Origin: CAZXFH01 sp964640055
GTDB taxonomy: Bacteria; Fidelibacterota; UBA2242; JAFGTP01
Assembly: GCA_964640055.1 (NCBI GenBank)
Contig: CAZXFH010000035.1
Location: 1-33,840 of the forward strand
Length of the DNA stretch: 33,840 nucleotides
Direction: 5' to 3'
In this document: positions 1-7,797 of the stretch, piece after piece
How positions within the stretch are numbered: position 1 is the first letter of the stretch
Layout: every line of letters begins with the position of its first letter
Program-made: the position numbers and the translations under genes
Notes under the pieces: generated by a model
Database searches by the model: none
Seen by the model: the letters and a program-made list of their open reading frames with translations, nothing else
Told to the model about the DNA's origin: nothing

Positions 1-75
1 TATGATTATAAATGAATTAAGGTACAAATAATTGAAAAACTTTTGACACTACTAAGTGAATTAAAAGGATACTTT

Positions 76-675
76 ATGTATTATCCCTGCTATAAAGCCA
101 AGCAAAATTTTTTCGACACCAAAGCACCCACCTGGCAAATGTCTTCTGAAGCTAAAAAGGAAACCAGCGCAATTTTTCAATATTTAGACACCTATATATC
201 AGGTAAAATTCTGGATATGGGCTGTGGGACGGGTCAGCTATTTCCTTTTCTTGCACAACAGTATCCGGATGCGCAGATCATTGGAATTGATCTTTCTTTT
301 GAAATGCTGAGACACTGTCCTCACCGGATGTCCAACCAACAGTATATTTTACAGGGTATCAGTGAACAACTGCCGTTTAAAACCAGTTCCGTGGATTTAA
401 TTTTGAATTACTGTTGTTTTCCCCACATTATCCACAAGAAAAAAGCCCTCAAAGAATATTACCGGATCCTAAAGCCTGGTAAAAAATGCTATATTATTCA
501 TCCTCAGGGAAGCCAATCAATAAACCATTGCCACCAATCCATTGGTTATCCTGTAGCCGATGATCTATTGCCCGCAATTGACCAAGCTGAAAAATTATTA
601 CAACAGCATCAATTCCAAGTTGAGTATTCAATCGATCGTAATAATATCTATTTAGTGGCGGCACGAAAAAATTAG
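76..675 (+). CDS. Class I SAM-dependent methyltransferase
   Basis: A protein of about 199 residues with a Rossmann-type methyltransferase core. The glycine-rich SAM-binding motif I reads LDMGCGTG, followed by an acidic strand end (IIGIDLS) and the usual post-motif RILKPGK segment near the middle. It resembles the Methyltransf_11 group that acts on small molecules; the substrate cannot be read from sequence. The frame is open from a TTG at 43, but ATG 76 is preferred because AAAAGGA (63-69) sits at correct spacing. It converges with the MBL hydrolase gene with only 14 bases between stops. The upstream context lies outside the window. Confidence 0.85.
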   Translation: MYYPCYKAKQNFFDTKAPTWQMSSEAKKETSAIFQYLDTYISGKILDMGCGTGQLFPFLAQQYPDAQIIGIDLSFEMLRHCPHRMSNQQYILQGISEQLPFKTSSVDLILNYCCFPHIIHKKKALKEYYRILKPGKKCYIIHPQGSQSINHCHQSIGYPVADDLLPAIDQAEKLLQQHQFQVEYSIDRNNIYLVAARKN

Positions 676-689
676 ACTAAATCTTCTAC

Positions 690-1394
690 CTAATTGCGTT
701 CAGCAGTGAGTTTACGATAATGGCCAATTAATGTCGGCCTTTTTATCGGGCGGCCATGACCGGGATAAAAATAGCGGCACCCGGTATTGATCAATATTTG
801 CCAGCTGTCCAATAACTCGTCCGGATAATTACAAAAAAAAGGATAAATACTCCCGGGCCATATATTAAAGCAGGTATCACCGACAAAAGCATGCTCTCCC
901 ACGACTATCGTAGAGGATCCTGCGGTGTGTCCAGGCGTATGTAAGACCTCGCCGTCTATCCCCCAGTCAGATAAGGCATACTGCTTAGCATAAACCAAAT
1001 CAGGCTGTACCGCTTTAAAGCCCATACTTTGCTTAAAACCAATATTTCCAAGGAATGAAACCAGTTTGCCAAACCAGCCAACTCCCTTGGGCATTATTGA
1101 AATACCCTTTTGCAACGGGTCACTTTCCGCGCGCTGGATCAGGACTTTGGCCTGCGAAAAATATTGAATATCTGCCAGCGATCCAACGTGATCGTAATGA
1201 CAATGGGTGATGATGATCAGATCAATGGCATTTATATTAATATGATGTTTGTTCAATAGCTTTAAAAATTGATCTAACTTCTCTTTTTGTCCGGCGTCTA
1301 CCAAAATCGTTCCTCGGGATGAAGTGATTAAATAACAATTGGGAAACCCCAGACTAAGCGGAAAAATTTTTACCTGGTTATTGTTAACGGACAT
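690..1394 (-). CDS. MBL-fold metallo-hydrolase
   Basis: A 234-residue metallo-beta-lactamase-fold hydrolase. The metal-binding signature THCHYDHVG lies near residue 63, followed by HTPGHTAGS, the bridging aspartate in VGDTCF and a C-terminal YPGHGRP. All ligands of a dinuclear zinc or iron site are present. The family includes glyoxalase II-like thioesterases and related hydrolases, and the sequence does not decide among these. There is no signal peptide, so it is probably cytoplasmic. It is the last gene of the leftward operon and begins 10 bases after the end of the decayed DJ-1 gene. Confidence 0.88.
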   Translation of the reverse strand: MSVNNNQVKIFPLSLGFPNCYLITSSRGTILVDAGQKEKLDQFLKLLNKHHININAIDLIIITHCHYDHVGSLADIQYFSQAKVLIQRAESDPLQKGISIMPKGVGWFGKLVSFLGNIGFKQSMGFKAVQPDLVYAKQYALSDWGIDGEVLHTPGHTAGSSTIVVGEHAFVGDTCFNIWPGSIYPFFCNYPDELLDSWQILINTGCRYFYPGHGRPIKRPTLIGHYRKLTAERN

Positions 1395-1404
1395 AAATGT
1401 CTCT

Positions 1405-1812
1405 TTATAATTCAGCCAAAACGGTCTGATTTTCCTCGTTTACTTTTTCTTCCCCATAAAGATAGTGCACCATGGCAAACGCAAAGGACAAGGCTGCCCC
1501 TGATTACCGGCCGGTAATTAATTTCTGATCACTATTTAAACTTTCGATGATCTTCAGAATGCGGGAATTTTTTAATAAACTGGTAGTTCCCGGCATGCCT
1601 CCCGGTAAAGCTATCAAATCATATATATTTTCCTGGTTGTTATCCATAGACTCGTCAGCCATGGTTTTTATTCCGTGGAATCCGTGAATCGCGGCTTGAA
1701 TGAGAGATACTGTTGTGACAATCACACCGGCTCACCGGAGTATATCAATAATCGTGACTGCTTCTATTTCCTTAAAACCACAGGCGAGAAGTACAAGGGT
1801 TTTGATTGACAT
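1405..1812 (-). pseudogene. Decayed DJ-1/PfpI family gene with two in-frame stops and an internal deletion
   Basis: Read from ATG 1812 the frame gives a DJ-1 start (MSIKTLVLLACGFKEIEAV, then TIIDILR), then TGA (1734-1732) where the family usually has a basic residue. It continues through LIALPGGMPGTTSL to DQKLITGR, hits TAA (1506-1504), and continues in the same frame with SGAALSFAFAMVHYLYGEEK before the natural stop at 1407-1405. The 136 codons compare with about 185-195 for the family. The missing block is the middle-to-C-terminal region that carries the nucleophile elbow (AAICAAP-like), so the active-site cysteine is lost. The join lies at a KLI-like sequence that occurs at both flanks in family members, suggesting deletion between short repeats. 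The product is very likely non-functional. Confidence 0.85.
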
Positions 1813-1843
1813 AGTGCTCCTTTTTTCTGACCGTGCAGACTTG

Positions 1844-3499
1844 CTATTCAGCACGCCATTTTTGATATTGATTGATTAAGTTATTGGTTGAGATATCATG
1901 GTTAACAGTGGGTTCTCTGTCCCTTAACTCGGGTAAAATATTTTTAGCCAGTTTTTTACCCAATTCCACTCCCCACTGATCAAAGCTATATATATTCCAG
2001 ATAATACCCTGCACAAATATTTTATGTTCATACAAGGCGAGCAGACTTCCCAGAGTGTAAGGGGTTATTTTTTTGAGTAATATGGAATTAGTAGGTTTAT
2101 TCCCTTCAAATATTTTAAAGGGTAAGATATGTTCAATGGCCTGCTTATCCAATCCCTGGGTTTGTAATTCTTTTCTGGCTTGCTCCGCGGTTCTACCCTG
2201 CATTAAGGCTTTGGTTTGTGCAAAAAAGTTCGCCAACAATTTTTGATGATGATCGCCTACCGGATTATGGCTATTTGTCGGCGCAATAAAATCACCAGGT
2301 ATCAGCTTGGTTCCTTGGTGGATCAATTGAAAAAAAGCATGCTGGCCATTGGTGCCTGGTGCACCCCAAACTACAGGCCCTGTCTGATATGTTATTTTCT
2401 CTCCACAACGATCGTGGTTCTTGCCATTACTTTCCATATCAGTCTGCTGTAAATAGGCTGGAAAGAGGCGTAGATTTTGATCATAGGGGACGATAACATG
2501 GGATTCAGCTCTAAAAAAATTATTATACCAAATCCCCAATAACGCTAAAATGACCGGAATATTTTTATCGAGCGGAGTTTTCTGAAAATGGACGTCCATG
2601 GCATGGGCACCTGCTAATAATTGTGTAAAATTATCATATCCAATAGTACAGGCCACACTCAGTCCGATGGCTGACCACAAGGAATAGCGTCCCCCGACCC
2701 AATCCCAGAAATGAAACATATTTTGACGATCAATTCCAAATTCAGTCACCTTCTCCGCGTTGTTAGAGACTGCGACAAAGTGCTTTATAATCTGACTTTC
2801 ATCCTGTACATGCTGCAAAAACCACCCTCTGGCTGTATGGGCGTTGGTCATGGTTTCCAGGGTAGTAAAGGATTTAGAGGAAATGATAAAAAGTGTGGTT
2901 TCGGGTTGTACCTGAGCCAATACATTTTGGATATGGCTGCTATCTACATTGGAGACAAAATGGGATCTCAGATTTGGCTTGTGATAAGGTCGTAAAGCCT
3001 CCGTAACCATATAGGGCCCCAGATCAGACCCGCCGATACCAATATTAACAATATCCCGTACCGGCTTATCAGTATATCCCCTCCAAATCCCTTTGATAAC
3101 TTTCCTGGAAAATTGCTCTATCTGATTCAAGACCTGGTTCACAGCCGGCATGATATCCTGACCATCTATACAAATCGGTTGGTTGCTTCGGTTGCGCAGA
3201 GCCACATGTAACACAGCTCTATTTTCAGTCTCATTGATCTTTTCTCCCTGGAACATCTTTTCAATAGCCGTTTTGACCGCCAGTTCTTCGGCTAAATCCT
3301 GCAGGAGTCGGATGGTCTTTTCCGTTATCCGATTCTTGGAATAATCCAGTAAAATATCATCAAATCGGAGAGAGAATTTTTTAAAACGGTCTTGATCTTG
3401 CTTAAAAAGATCCCGCATATGCAGATCTTTGATGGCGTCATAATGGTTCTTAAGGGCACACCAGGCATGGGTATTAGTAGGATTTTTTTTCAGTAGCAT
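1844..3499 (-). CDS. pgi: Glucose-6-phosphate isomerase
   Basis: A full-length 551-residue phosphoglucose isomerase interconverting glucose-6-phosphate and fructose-6-phosphate in glycolysis and gluconeogenesis. Visible family signatures, in order: NIGIGGSDLGPYMV, the phosphate-binding ISSKSFTTLET, the WDWVGGRYSLWSAIGLS signature, MESNGK with the catalytic glutamate, GTNGQHAFFQLIHQG with the catalytic histidine, and the C-terminal NIYSFDQWGVELGKKL with the active lysine. All are intact. GAGGATAAGC precedes ATG 3499. It lies 87 bases downstream of the flavodoxin-domain gene in a leftward operon with sugar-nucleotide genes, and its product fructose-6-phosphate is the precursor of glucosamine-6-phosphate. 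Confidence 0.97.
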   Translation of the reverse strand: MLLKKNPTNTHAWCALKNHYDAIKDLHMRDLFKQDQDRFKKFSLRFDDILLDYSKNRITEKTIRLLQDLAEELAVKTAIEKMFQGEKINETENRAVLHVALRNRSNQPICIDGQDIMPAVNQVLNQIEQFSRKVIKGIWRGYTDKPVRDIVNIGIGGSDLGPYMVTEALRPYHKPNLRSHFVSNVDSSHIQNVLAQVQPETTLFIISSKSFTTLETMTNAHTARGWFLQHVQDESQIIKHFVAVSNNAEKVTEFGIDRQNMFHFWDWVGGRYSLWSAIGLSVACTIGYDNFTQLLAGAHAMDVHFQKTPLDKNIPVILALLGIWYNNFFRAESHVIVPYDQNLRLFPAYLQQTDMESNGKNHDRCGEKITYQTGPVVWGAPGTNGQHAFFQLIHQGTKLIPGDFIAPTNSHNPVGDHHQKLLANFFAQTKALMQGRTAEQARKELQTQGLDKQAIEHILPFKIFEGNKPTNSILLKKITPYTLGSLLALYEHKIFVQGIIWNIYSFDQWGVELGKKLAKNILPELRDREPTVNHDISTNNLINQYQKWRAE

Positions 3500-3586
3500 G
3501 CTTATCCTCGGTTCATTATTACATTAGAAGTTTTTAAAAATCATTTGACCAAGAATATCTGTTGATTCTCGAGAATTTAAGGTGCA

Positions 3587-4066
3587 TTATCCCGCATCAA
3601 CTTCATCAATAAATTTGGTTATATTGTCCTCTTTTAATTTAGAAACACTACTGTCAATTTTAGCGATTTTCTTGGTGAAATATTTTTCCAAAAAGTTCAT
3701 TTGATCAAACAAAAATTCTCCGCCAAAAAGACCTTTGGCTGCCGCAGTGTTGATCAATTCATCCGGGTAGGCCGCTTTGAATTGCTGGTGGGCTTTATCC
3801 CCTTCCTCCATACAACAAATAAACAATCCCAGTCGTTTTTGTTTTAGGTGATCTAACTCCCGTTCGCAAAAGTGCTTTATCTGTTTCTGGATCCGCCCTG
3901 CGTGGATGGAGCCGCCGATGACAACCCTATCATATGGGGCTAGATCGACTTTGGGGTCCTTTTTTAAATTAACCTGATCAACTTTACCGGACAAAGCATA
4001 TGCTATTTTGTCAACACATTTTTTAACTGTACCGTGTTTGGTTACATAAGCAATCAGAGTACTCAA
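3587..4066 (-). CDS. Flavodoxin-domain protein, HemG-like
   Basis: A 159-residue flavodoxin-fold protein. The N-terminal FMN phosphate loop reads AYVTKHGTVKKCVDKIA and a second flavin-contacting stretch reads VVIGGSIHAGRIQKQIKHF, the layout seen in menaquinone-dependent protoporphyrinogen oxidase (HemG) and related flavodoxin-domain proteins. HemG function is possible but not proven, since this family has many members of unknown role. The predicted start is TTG 4066, supported by GGAG about eight bases upstream. It lies 25 bases after the nucleotidyltransferase gene and is probably co-transcribed with it. Confidence 0.8.
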   Translation of the reverse strand: MSTLIAYVTKHGTVKKCVDKIAYALSGKVDQVNLKKDPKVDLAPYDRVVIGGSIHAGRIQKQIKHFCERELDHLKQKRLGLFICCMEEGDKAHQQFKAAYPDELINTAAAKGLFGGEFLFDQMNFLEKYFTKKIAKIDSSVSKLKEDNITKFIDEVDAG

Positions 4067-4091
4067 TGGTTAATCTCCTATCTATGGATTA

Positions 4092-4835
4092 TTAACATTG
4101 TTCTTTGTTTTGAATATTCGCCAATACTTCCACTGCTACGGATATATTTTGCGGTTTACCCACATCAATCCATTCGCTAGCGGAGTGGTCATAAGCTCCC
4201 ACAGGACGGTATTTGGCAATTGTAAGATAGAGGTCAATTAAGGAAAAAACTTTTTTTTCCGGCAGGTAACGAAAAACCTCCGGGCTAATAACCTGGATAC
4301 CACTGAATGCGTAGGCTTGCAAAACTTTTTTGCGGCCCCGGACGACCCGTTCAACACCGGTGCTTTTATTTTGCCAACCACACAAGCGATATTCCTGATT
4401 AAATAACAGATAGCGTTCCGAGTGCCGGTTCCGGACAGCCAGGGTCGCCAGAAAATCCTTTTTCTGATGATATCGGTACAAGGCTAACAGATCTATATCC
4501 GAGATAATATCGACATTATGAATCAGGATAGCATCACTGTCAATCAATAATTTAAAGGCCTCTTTCAGGGCACCCCCTGTCCCTAAAGGTTGTTCACGTT
4601 CATAAGATATATCAATACACATTCCAAATTTATTATGCTTATCCAGATAATTGATGATCTGGTCAGCATGATGATGAACATTAATCACTAGGTCCCGAAA
4701 GCCAGCCCTTTTCAGGCGGTGGATAACAATTTCCAACAGGCTTTGGCCTCTGATTTCAAGCAAGGCCTTGGGGATTTTTTGGGTTAAAGGTCTCAGGCGT
4801 GTTCCGTAACCAGCAGCCAGAATCATTGCTTTCAT
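4092..4835 (-). CDS. Sugar-1-phosphate nucleotidyltransferase (MurU/GMP-type)
   Basis: A 247-residue NTP_transferase enzyme. The nucleotide-binding signature is at the extreme N terminus (LAAGYGTRLRPLTQKIPKAL), with GTGGALKEA near residue 85 and the metal-binding aspartate in IHNVDI near residue 104. Size and motifs fit short single-domain enzymes such as MurU (MurNAc-1-phosphate uridylyltransferase) or mannose-1-phosphate guanylyltransferase-like proteins. Its position 36 bases downstream of a phosphotransferase-type sugar kinase mirrors the AmgK/MurU pair of peptidoglycan recycling, which favours an amino-sugar 1-phosphate as substrate. That assignment is inference. Confidence 0.87.
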   Translation of the reverse strand: MKAMILAAGYGTRLRPLTQKIPKALLEIRGQSLLEIVIHRLKRAGFRDLVINVHHHADQIINYLDKHNKFGMCIDISYEREQPLGTGGALKEAFKLLIDSDAILIHNVDIISDIDLLALYRYHQKKDFLATLAVRNRHSERYLLFNQEYRLCGWQNKSTGVERVVRGRKKVLQAYAFSGIQVISPEVFRYLPEKKVFSLIDLYLTIAKYRPVGAYDHSASEWIDVGKPQNISVAVEVLANIQNKEQC

Positions 4836-4871
4836 TACTACTGGACCGCCGGAATTTTAATTACTATCAAT

Positions 4872-6296
4872 TCAATAGCCTTCTGTATGATTCAATTCTA
4901 TTTTTATATCAAATTTTTTCTGTAAATGCTTAGCCAACTGCTCGGCACAGTAGACCGAGCGGTGTTGTCCACCGGTACAGCCGAAATTAACCATCAGATG
5001 ACTGAATCTACGTTTCTGATAATTTGCAACACTCAAATCGACCAATTGATATACATGCTCTAAAAATTGGGTTATTTTCGGATCATCATGGAAAAAATCA
5101 ATAACCGGTTTATCTTTCCCGGAAAAAGGCTTAAAGCGGTCATACCGGCCGGGATTGCGAATAGCCCGGCAATCGAATACAAATCCGCCTCCGTTTCCAG
5201 TGGGATCAACAGGAATTCCCTTTTTAAAAGAGAAACTATTGATCGTAACCTTCAATATATCCCGGGCAGGGGCTAACTGTTTCAGAAAATCAGATTGTAC
5301 CATGCGTTTCATAATATCCATGAGAGTCGGTAGCTTCACCGACAGAGACATATTGTCCAAGAGGTATTGAATATTATCCAAGGCATAGGGGATACTGAGC
5401 AGAAAATGCTCTTTGCGCTCGTAAAAGCCGCGAAAACCATAAGAGCCCATGGCTTGCATGATCCGAATGAACACATAACCATTGTAGAAATCACGGAATT
5501 GCTGCTCATCCAGGGGCATAAATTCACTCACTACAGTAATATATTCATTATAAAGCTCTTTGCGGATATGGGGCGGGATATCGGCTTTGGCATCATACAA
5601 GAGGGAGGCTAAATCATATTGCAGGGCGCCCTTACGCCCCCCTTGGTAATCAATAAAATAGGGTTCTGAATCGAATAACATCACATTCCGTGACTGAAAA
5701 TCACGATAAAGAAAATAGCTGCAATCAGCCTTAGTCAAAAAGTGGGTTAACTCTTGAAAATCGTTCTCCAGTTCCTGTTCATCAAAGGATATTTTAGCCA
5801 GTTTTAAAAAATAATATTTAAAATAATTCAAATCCCACATCATCGATTGTTGATCAAAGGCTTTACGGGGATAACATAAGTCGTAATCCAGGTCGCGACC
5901 GGCTTTTATTTGAAATTCCGGTAAACAGTGGATAACTTTTTTGTACAAATCAATCAATTGTCCGGGAAATATACCATCTTTATAGACTTGTGAGAGATAG
6001 GAAAACAAGGTTGTATCTCCCAGATCTTGCAGTAAATAGATATTCTTATCCAGATCCGTGTCGTATATCTGGGGAACCCGTAATCCTTTTTCAGAGAAAT
6101 GCCGCGAAAATTCAATAAAGGCTTTGTTCTCTTTCCGATTGGGATTGTAAGCTCCCAAAGCCTTGGTTTGCTGTCCTTCAATGCGGTAATATTCACGGTC
6201 CGAACCGGATCTGGGTAAAGGCGCTACCTGTTGGGCTGTTTCACCTGACCAACCTTGAAACATCTGGCGCATATATTTCTCAGTCATTTTATCCAT
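4872..6296 (-). CDS. Phosphotransferase-family kinase fused to a RapZ C-terminal domain
   Basis: A 474-residue two-domain protein. Residues about 1-330 are an aminoglycoside-phosphotransferase/AmgK-like kinase: GSDREYYRI near residue 31 as nucleotide loop, LLQDLGD at 88-94, catalytic loop YRDFQSRNVM (198-207, Asp199) and metal-binding IDYQGGRKG around Asp216. Residues about 346-474 match the C-terminal domain of RapZ: FDCRAIRNPGR, KPFSGKD and GCTGGQHRSVYCAEQL (439-454). In E. coli RapZ that domain binds glucosamine-6-phosphate and the GlmZ sRNA. The usual RapZ N-terminal P-loop domain is absent and the kinase takes its place. AGGTGAAGTAA precedes ATG 6296. The gene heads the sugar part of the operon; an amino-sugar kinase with a built-in metabolite sensor is a fair inference. 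Confidence 0.88.
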   Translation of the reverse strand: MDKMTEKYMRQMFQGWSGETAQQVAPLPRSGSDREYYRIEGQQTKALGAYNPNRKENKAFIEFSRHFSEKGLRVPQIYDTDLDKNIYLLQDLGDTTLFSYLSQVYKDGIFPGQLIDLYKKVIHCLPEFQIKAGRDLDYDLCYPRKAFDQQSMMWDLNYFKYYFLKLAKISFDEQELENDFQELTHFLTKADCSYFLYRDFQSRNVMLFDSEPYFIDYQGGRKGALQYDLASLLYDAKADIPPHIRKELYNEYITVVSEFMPLDEQQFRDFYNGYVFIRIMQAMGSYGFRGFYERKEHFLLSIPYALDNIQYLLDNMSLSVKLPTLMDIMKRMVQSDFLKQLAPARDILKVTINSFSFKKGIPVDPTGNGGGFVFDCRAIRNPGRYDRFKPFSGKDKPVIDFFHDDPKITQFLEHVYQLVDLSVANYQKRRFSHLMVNFGCTGGQHRSVYCAEQLAKHLQKKFDIKIELNHTEGY

Positions 6297-6335
6297 TTAC
6301 TTCACCTGTTGAAACTTTAAAAAAAGGATATACAA

Positions 6336-7421
6336 TTAAATTTGAATTAGTTCATAATTCCTACTTCCCAGTCCGATCTGTTCTCCGTAACTCAATTGTA
6401 TTTCGGCATTGACATTGGCATAACTTTCTTTGGCAATGGAATTGGCAGCCGATTGTTTTCGGGTCAGGTCTGTTACTGCTTGATCGATAGCCACAGGATC
6501 TTTACCAGCCAGTACACCGACATCATCGATCACCGAAATCGGTTTCTGGGCCATACAATCGCAATCCTTGGTCATACTGATCATAAAAGTCATATACCCG
6601 ATTTTGGATCCCTTATTTTTAACGATGCCCAGGGCATGTTCCACTATCTGCTTTTGTAATTCTTCAGAAGAACTATCCCATTTGAAATTAACGGCGTCAA
6701 ACCGACAAACGGTCAGACATTCGCCACAACCAATACATTTTTCTTCATCAATTACAGCATGATTTTCCAGTACTTGAATAGCATCTGTCGGACACCATTC
6801 GGCACAGACACCACATACGGTGCACTTATCCTTATCAATAGTGGGTTTAGACACCGAATGTTGCACTAATTTTCCTTTACGGCTTGCCATACCCATACCC
6901 AGGTTCTTTATGGTCGCTCCCATACCCGTGGCGATGTGACCGGTCACGTGACTCATCACAATAATTGAGTGGGCATTGAGATATTCAGCCGCCAAGGCTA
7001 CTTTTTTATTTATCGGCGCATTAATCTCCACTTCTTTTTCATTTTGACCGGCAATTCCGTCAGCAATAATTACCGGCGCTCCGGTTCGCTCAATAGTAAA
7101 ACCATGTTTCCGGGCCAGCATCAAGTGATCGATGGCATTTTCACGTTCACTTTTATAGAGTACATTTGTATCGGAAATAAAGGGTTTTGCAGCCTTGCTA
7201 TTTACCAGGCGTACAACAGGTTCAACATAATCGGGTGCCAGATAAGAGACGTTCCCCTTTTCCCCCATATGGACTTTTATAGCAGTCAGATCATTCTTCT
7301 CTACTATATCATCAAAACCAGCTTTGTGAAATAATGTCTTTAAGCGACTCTGGATCTGATTGATTTGATCAGAACTGGTAAACCGATAAAGACAGACTTT
7401 ACGCTTATTTTTATTGTTCAT
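6336..7421 (-). CDS. DUF362 protein with two 4Fe-4S clusters
   Basis: A 361-residue cytoplasmic protein with an N-terminal and C-terminal DUF362 region wrapped around a bacterial ferredoxin insert. Two complete cluster motifs are seen around residues 200-240: CTVCGVCAEWCPTDAI and CIGCGECLTVCRFDAV, each CxxCxxCxxxCP-like, the second with CR in place of CP. The family is widespread in anaerobes and its reaction is unsettled, so no specific role is claimed; an electron-transfer or maturation role is likely. GGGAG lies nine bases upstream of ATG 7421. It is the first gene of the leftward operon and sits 39 bases before the kinase gene. Confidence 0.88.
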   Translation of the reverse strand: MNNKNKRKVCLYRFTSSDQINQIQSRLKTLFHKAGFDDIVEKNDLTAIKVHMGEKGNVSYLAPDYVEPVVRLVNSKAAKPFISDTNVLYKSERENAIDHLMLARKHGFTIERTGAPVIIADGIAGQNEKEVEINAPINKKVALAAEYLNAHSIIVMSHVTGHIATGMGATIKNLGMGMASRKGKLVQHSVSKPTIDKDKCTVCGVCAEWCPTDAIQVLENHAVIDEEKCIGCGECLTVCRFDAVNFKWDSSSEELQKQIVEHALGIVKNKGSKIGYMTFMISMTKDCDCMAQKPISVIDDVGVLAGKDPVAIDQAVTDLTRKQSAANSIAKESYANVNAEIQLSYGEQIGLGSRNYELIQI

Positions 7422-7462
7422 GCTTATTATCTCCCTTAATCGCTATAAGCAACATTCAATCC

Positions 7463-7486
7463 ATTATAAAGTCAGAATGCATTATA
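7463..7486 (-). promoter_or_regulatory. Candidate -10 elements upstream of the DUF362 operon
   Basis: On the minus strand two perfect TATAAT hexamers occur at 7486-7481 and 7468-7463, about 40-60 bases upstream of ATG 7421. Neither has a convincing TTGACA-like partner at 16-18 bases, so these are candidates only. Confidence 0.35.
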
Positions 7487-7760
7487 GATATTAACTCAAC
7501 CCACCAGAAAATAACCAAAGTATTGTTAAAATCAAAATGTCAACCAGCCAGAAGGACAGCTAAAGACTATTCCAACCTGATCAACGACTTATCCCTTTTC
7601 CTACTCTTGGAAAACAAATTGGTATGAAAATCTATTAAGAAGCCCGATACCCTACATTAAATATATTATCCACTACGATTGTGAATCAGGAGCTGGGGTC
7701 ATTGACTCTTGATAAATCGAAGTGTAAAAAAACCTTTATAACCTTAATTTTATAGAAGCG

Positions 7761-7793
7761 AATTTAACATTCAGTGCATGTAAAAGTTAAATT
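7761..7793 (-). repeat. AT-rich inverted repeat just after the M28 peptidase gene
   Basis: AATTTAAC (7761-7768) and GTTAAATT (7786-7793) form a perfect 8-base inverted repeat with a 17-base loop, starting four bases after the peptidase stop. A run of seven T follows on the minus strand some 30 bases later (around 7728). It could be a weak transcription end, but the stem has few G-C pairs. Confidence 0.35.
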
Positions 7794-7797
7794 GTAA

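Larger units (their letters stand above)
7422..7797. other. Intergenic stretch of 376 bases
   Basis: An AT-rich spacer between the DUF362 gene and the M28 peptidase gene. Neither strand shows a sustained reading frame with recognisable protein content. It holds the candidate -10 hexamers near 7463-7486 and an AT-rich inverted repeat at 7761-7793 close to the peptidase stop. Nothing else was recognised. Confidence 0.6.

Noticed and set aside
43..75. TTG 43 as start of the first methyltransferase, or TTGACA there as a -35 box
   Set aside because: ATG 76 has a proper ribosome site, and no -10 hexamer lies 16-18 bases after the TTGACA.
5067..5612. Several short plus-strand frames within the kinase-RapZ gene
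   Set aside because: Overlap each other and the conserved gene on the other strand; no protein-like features.
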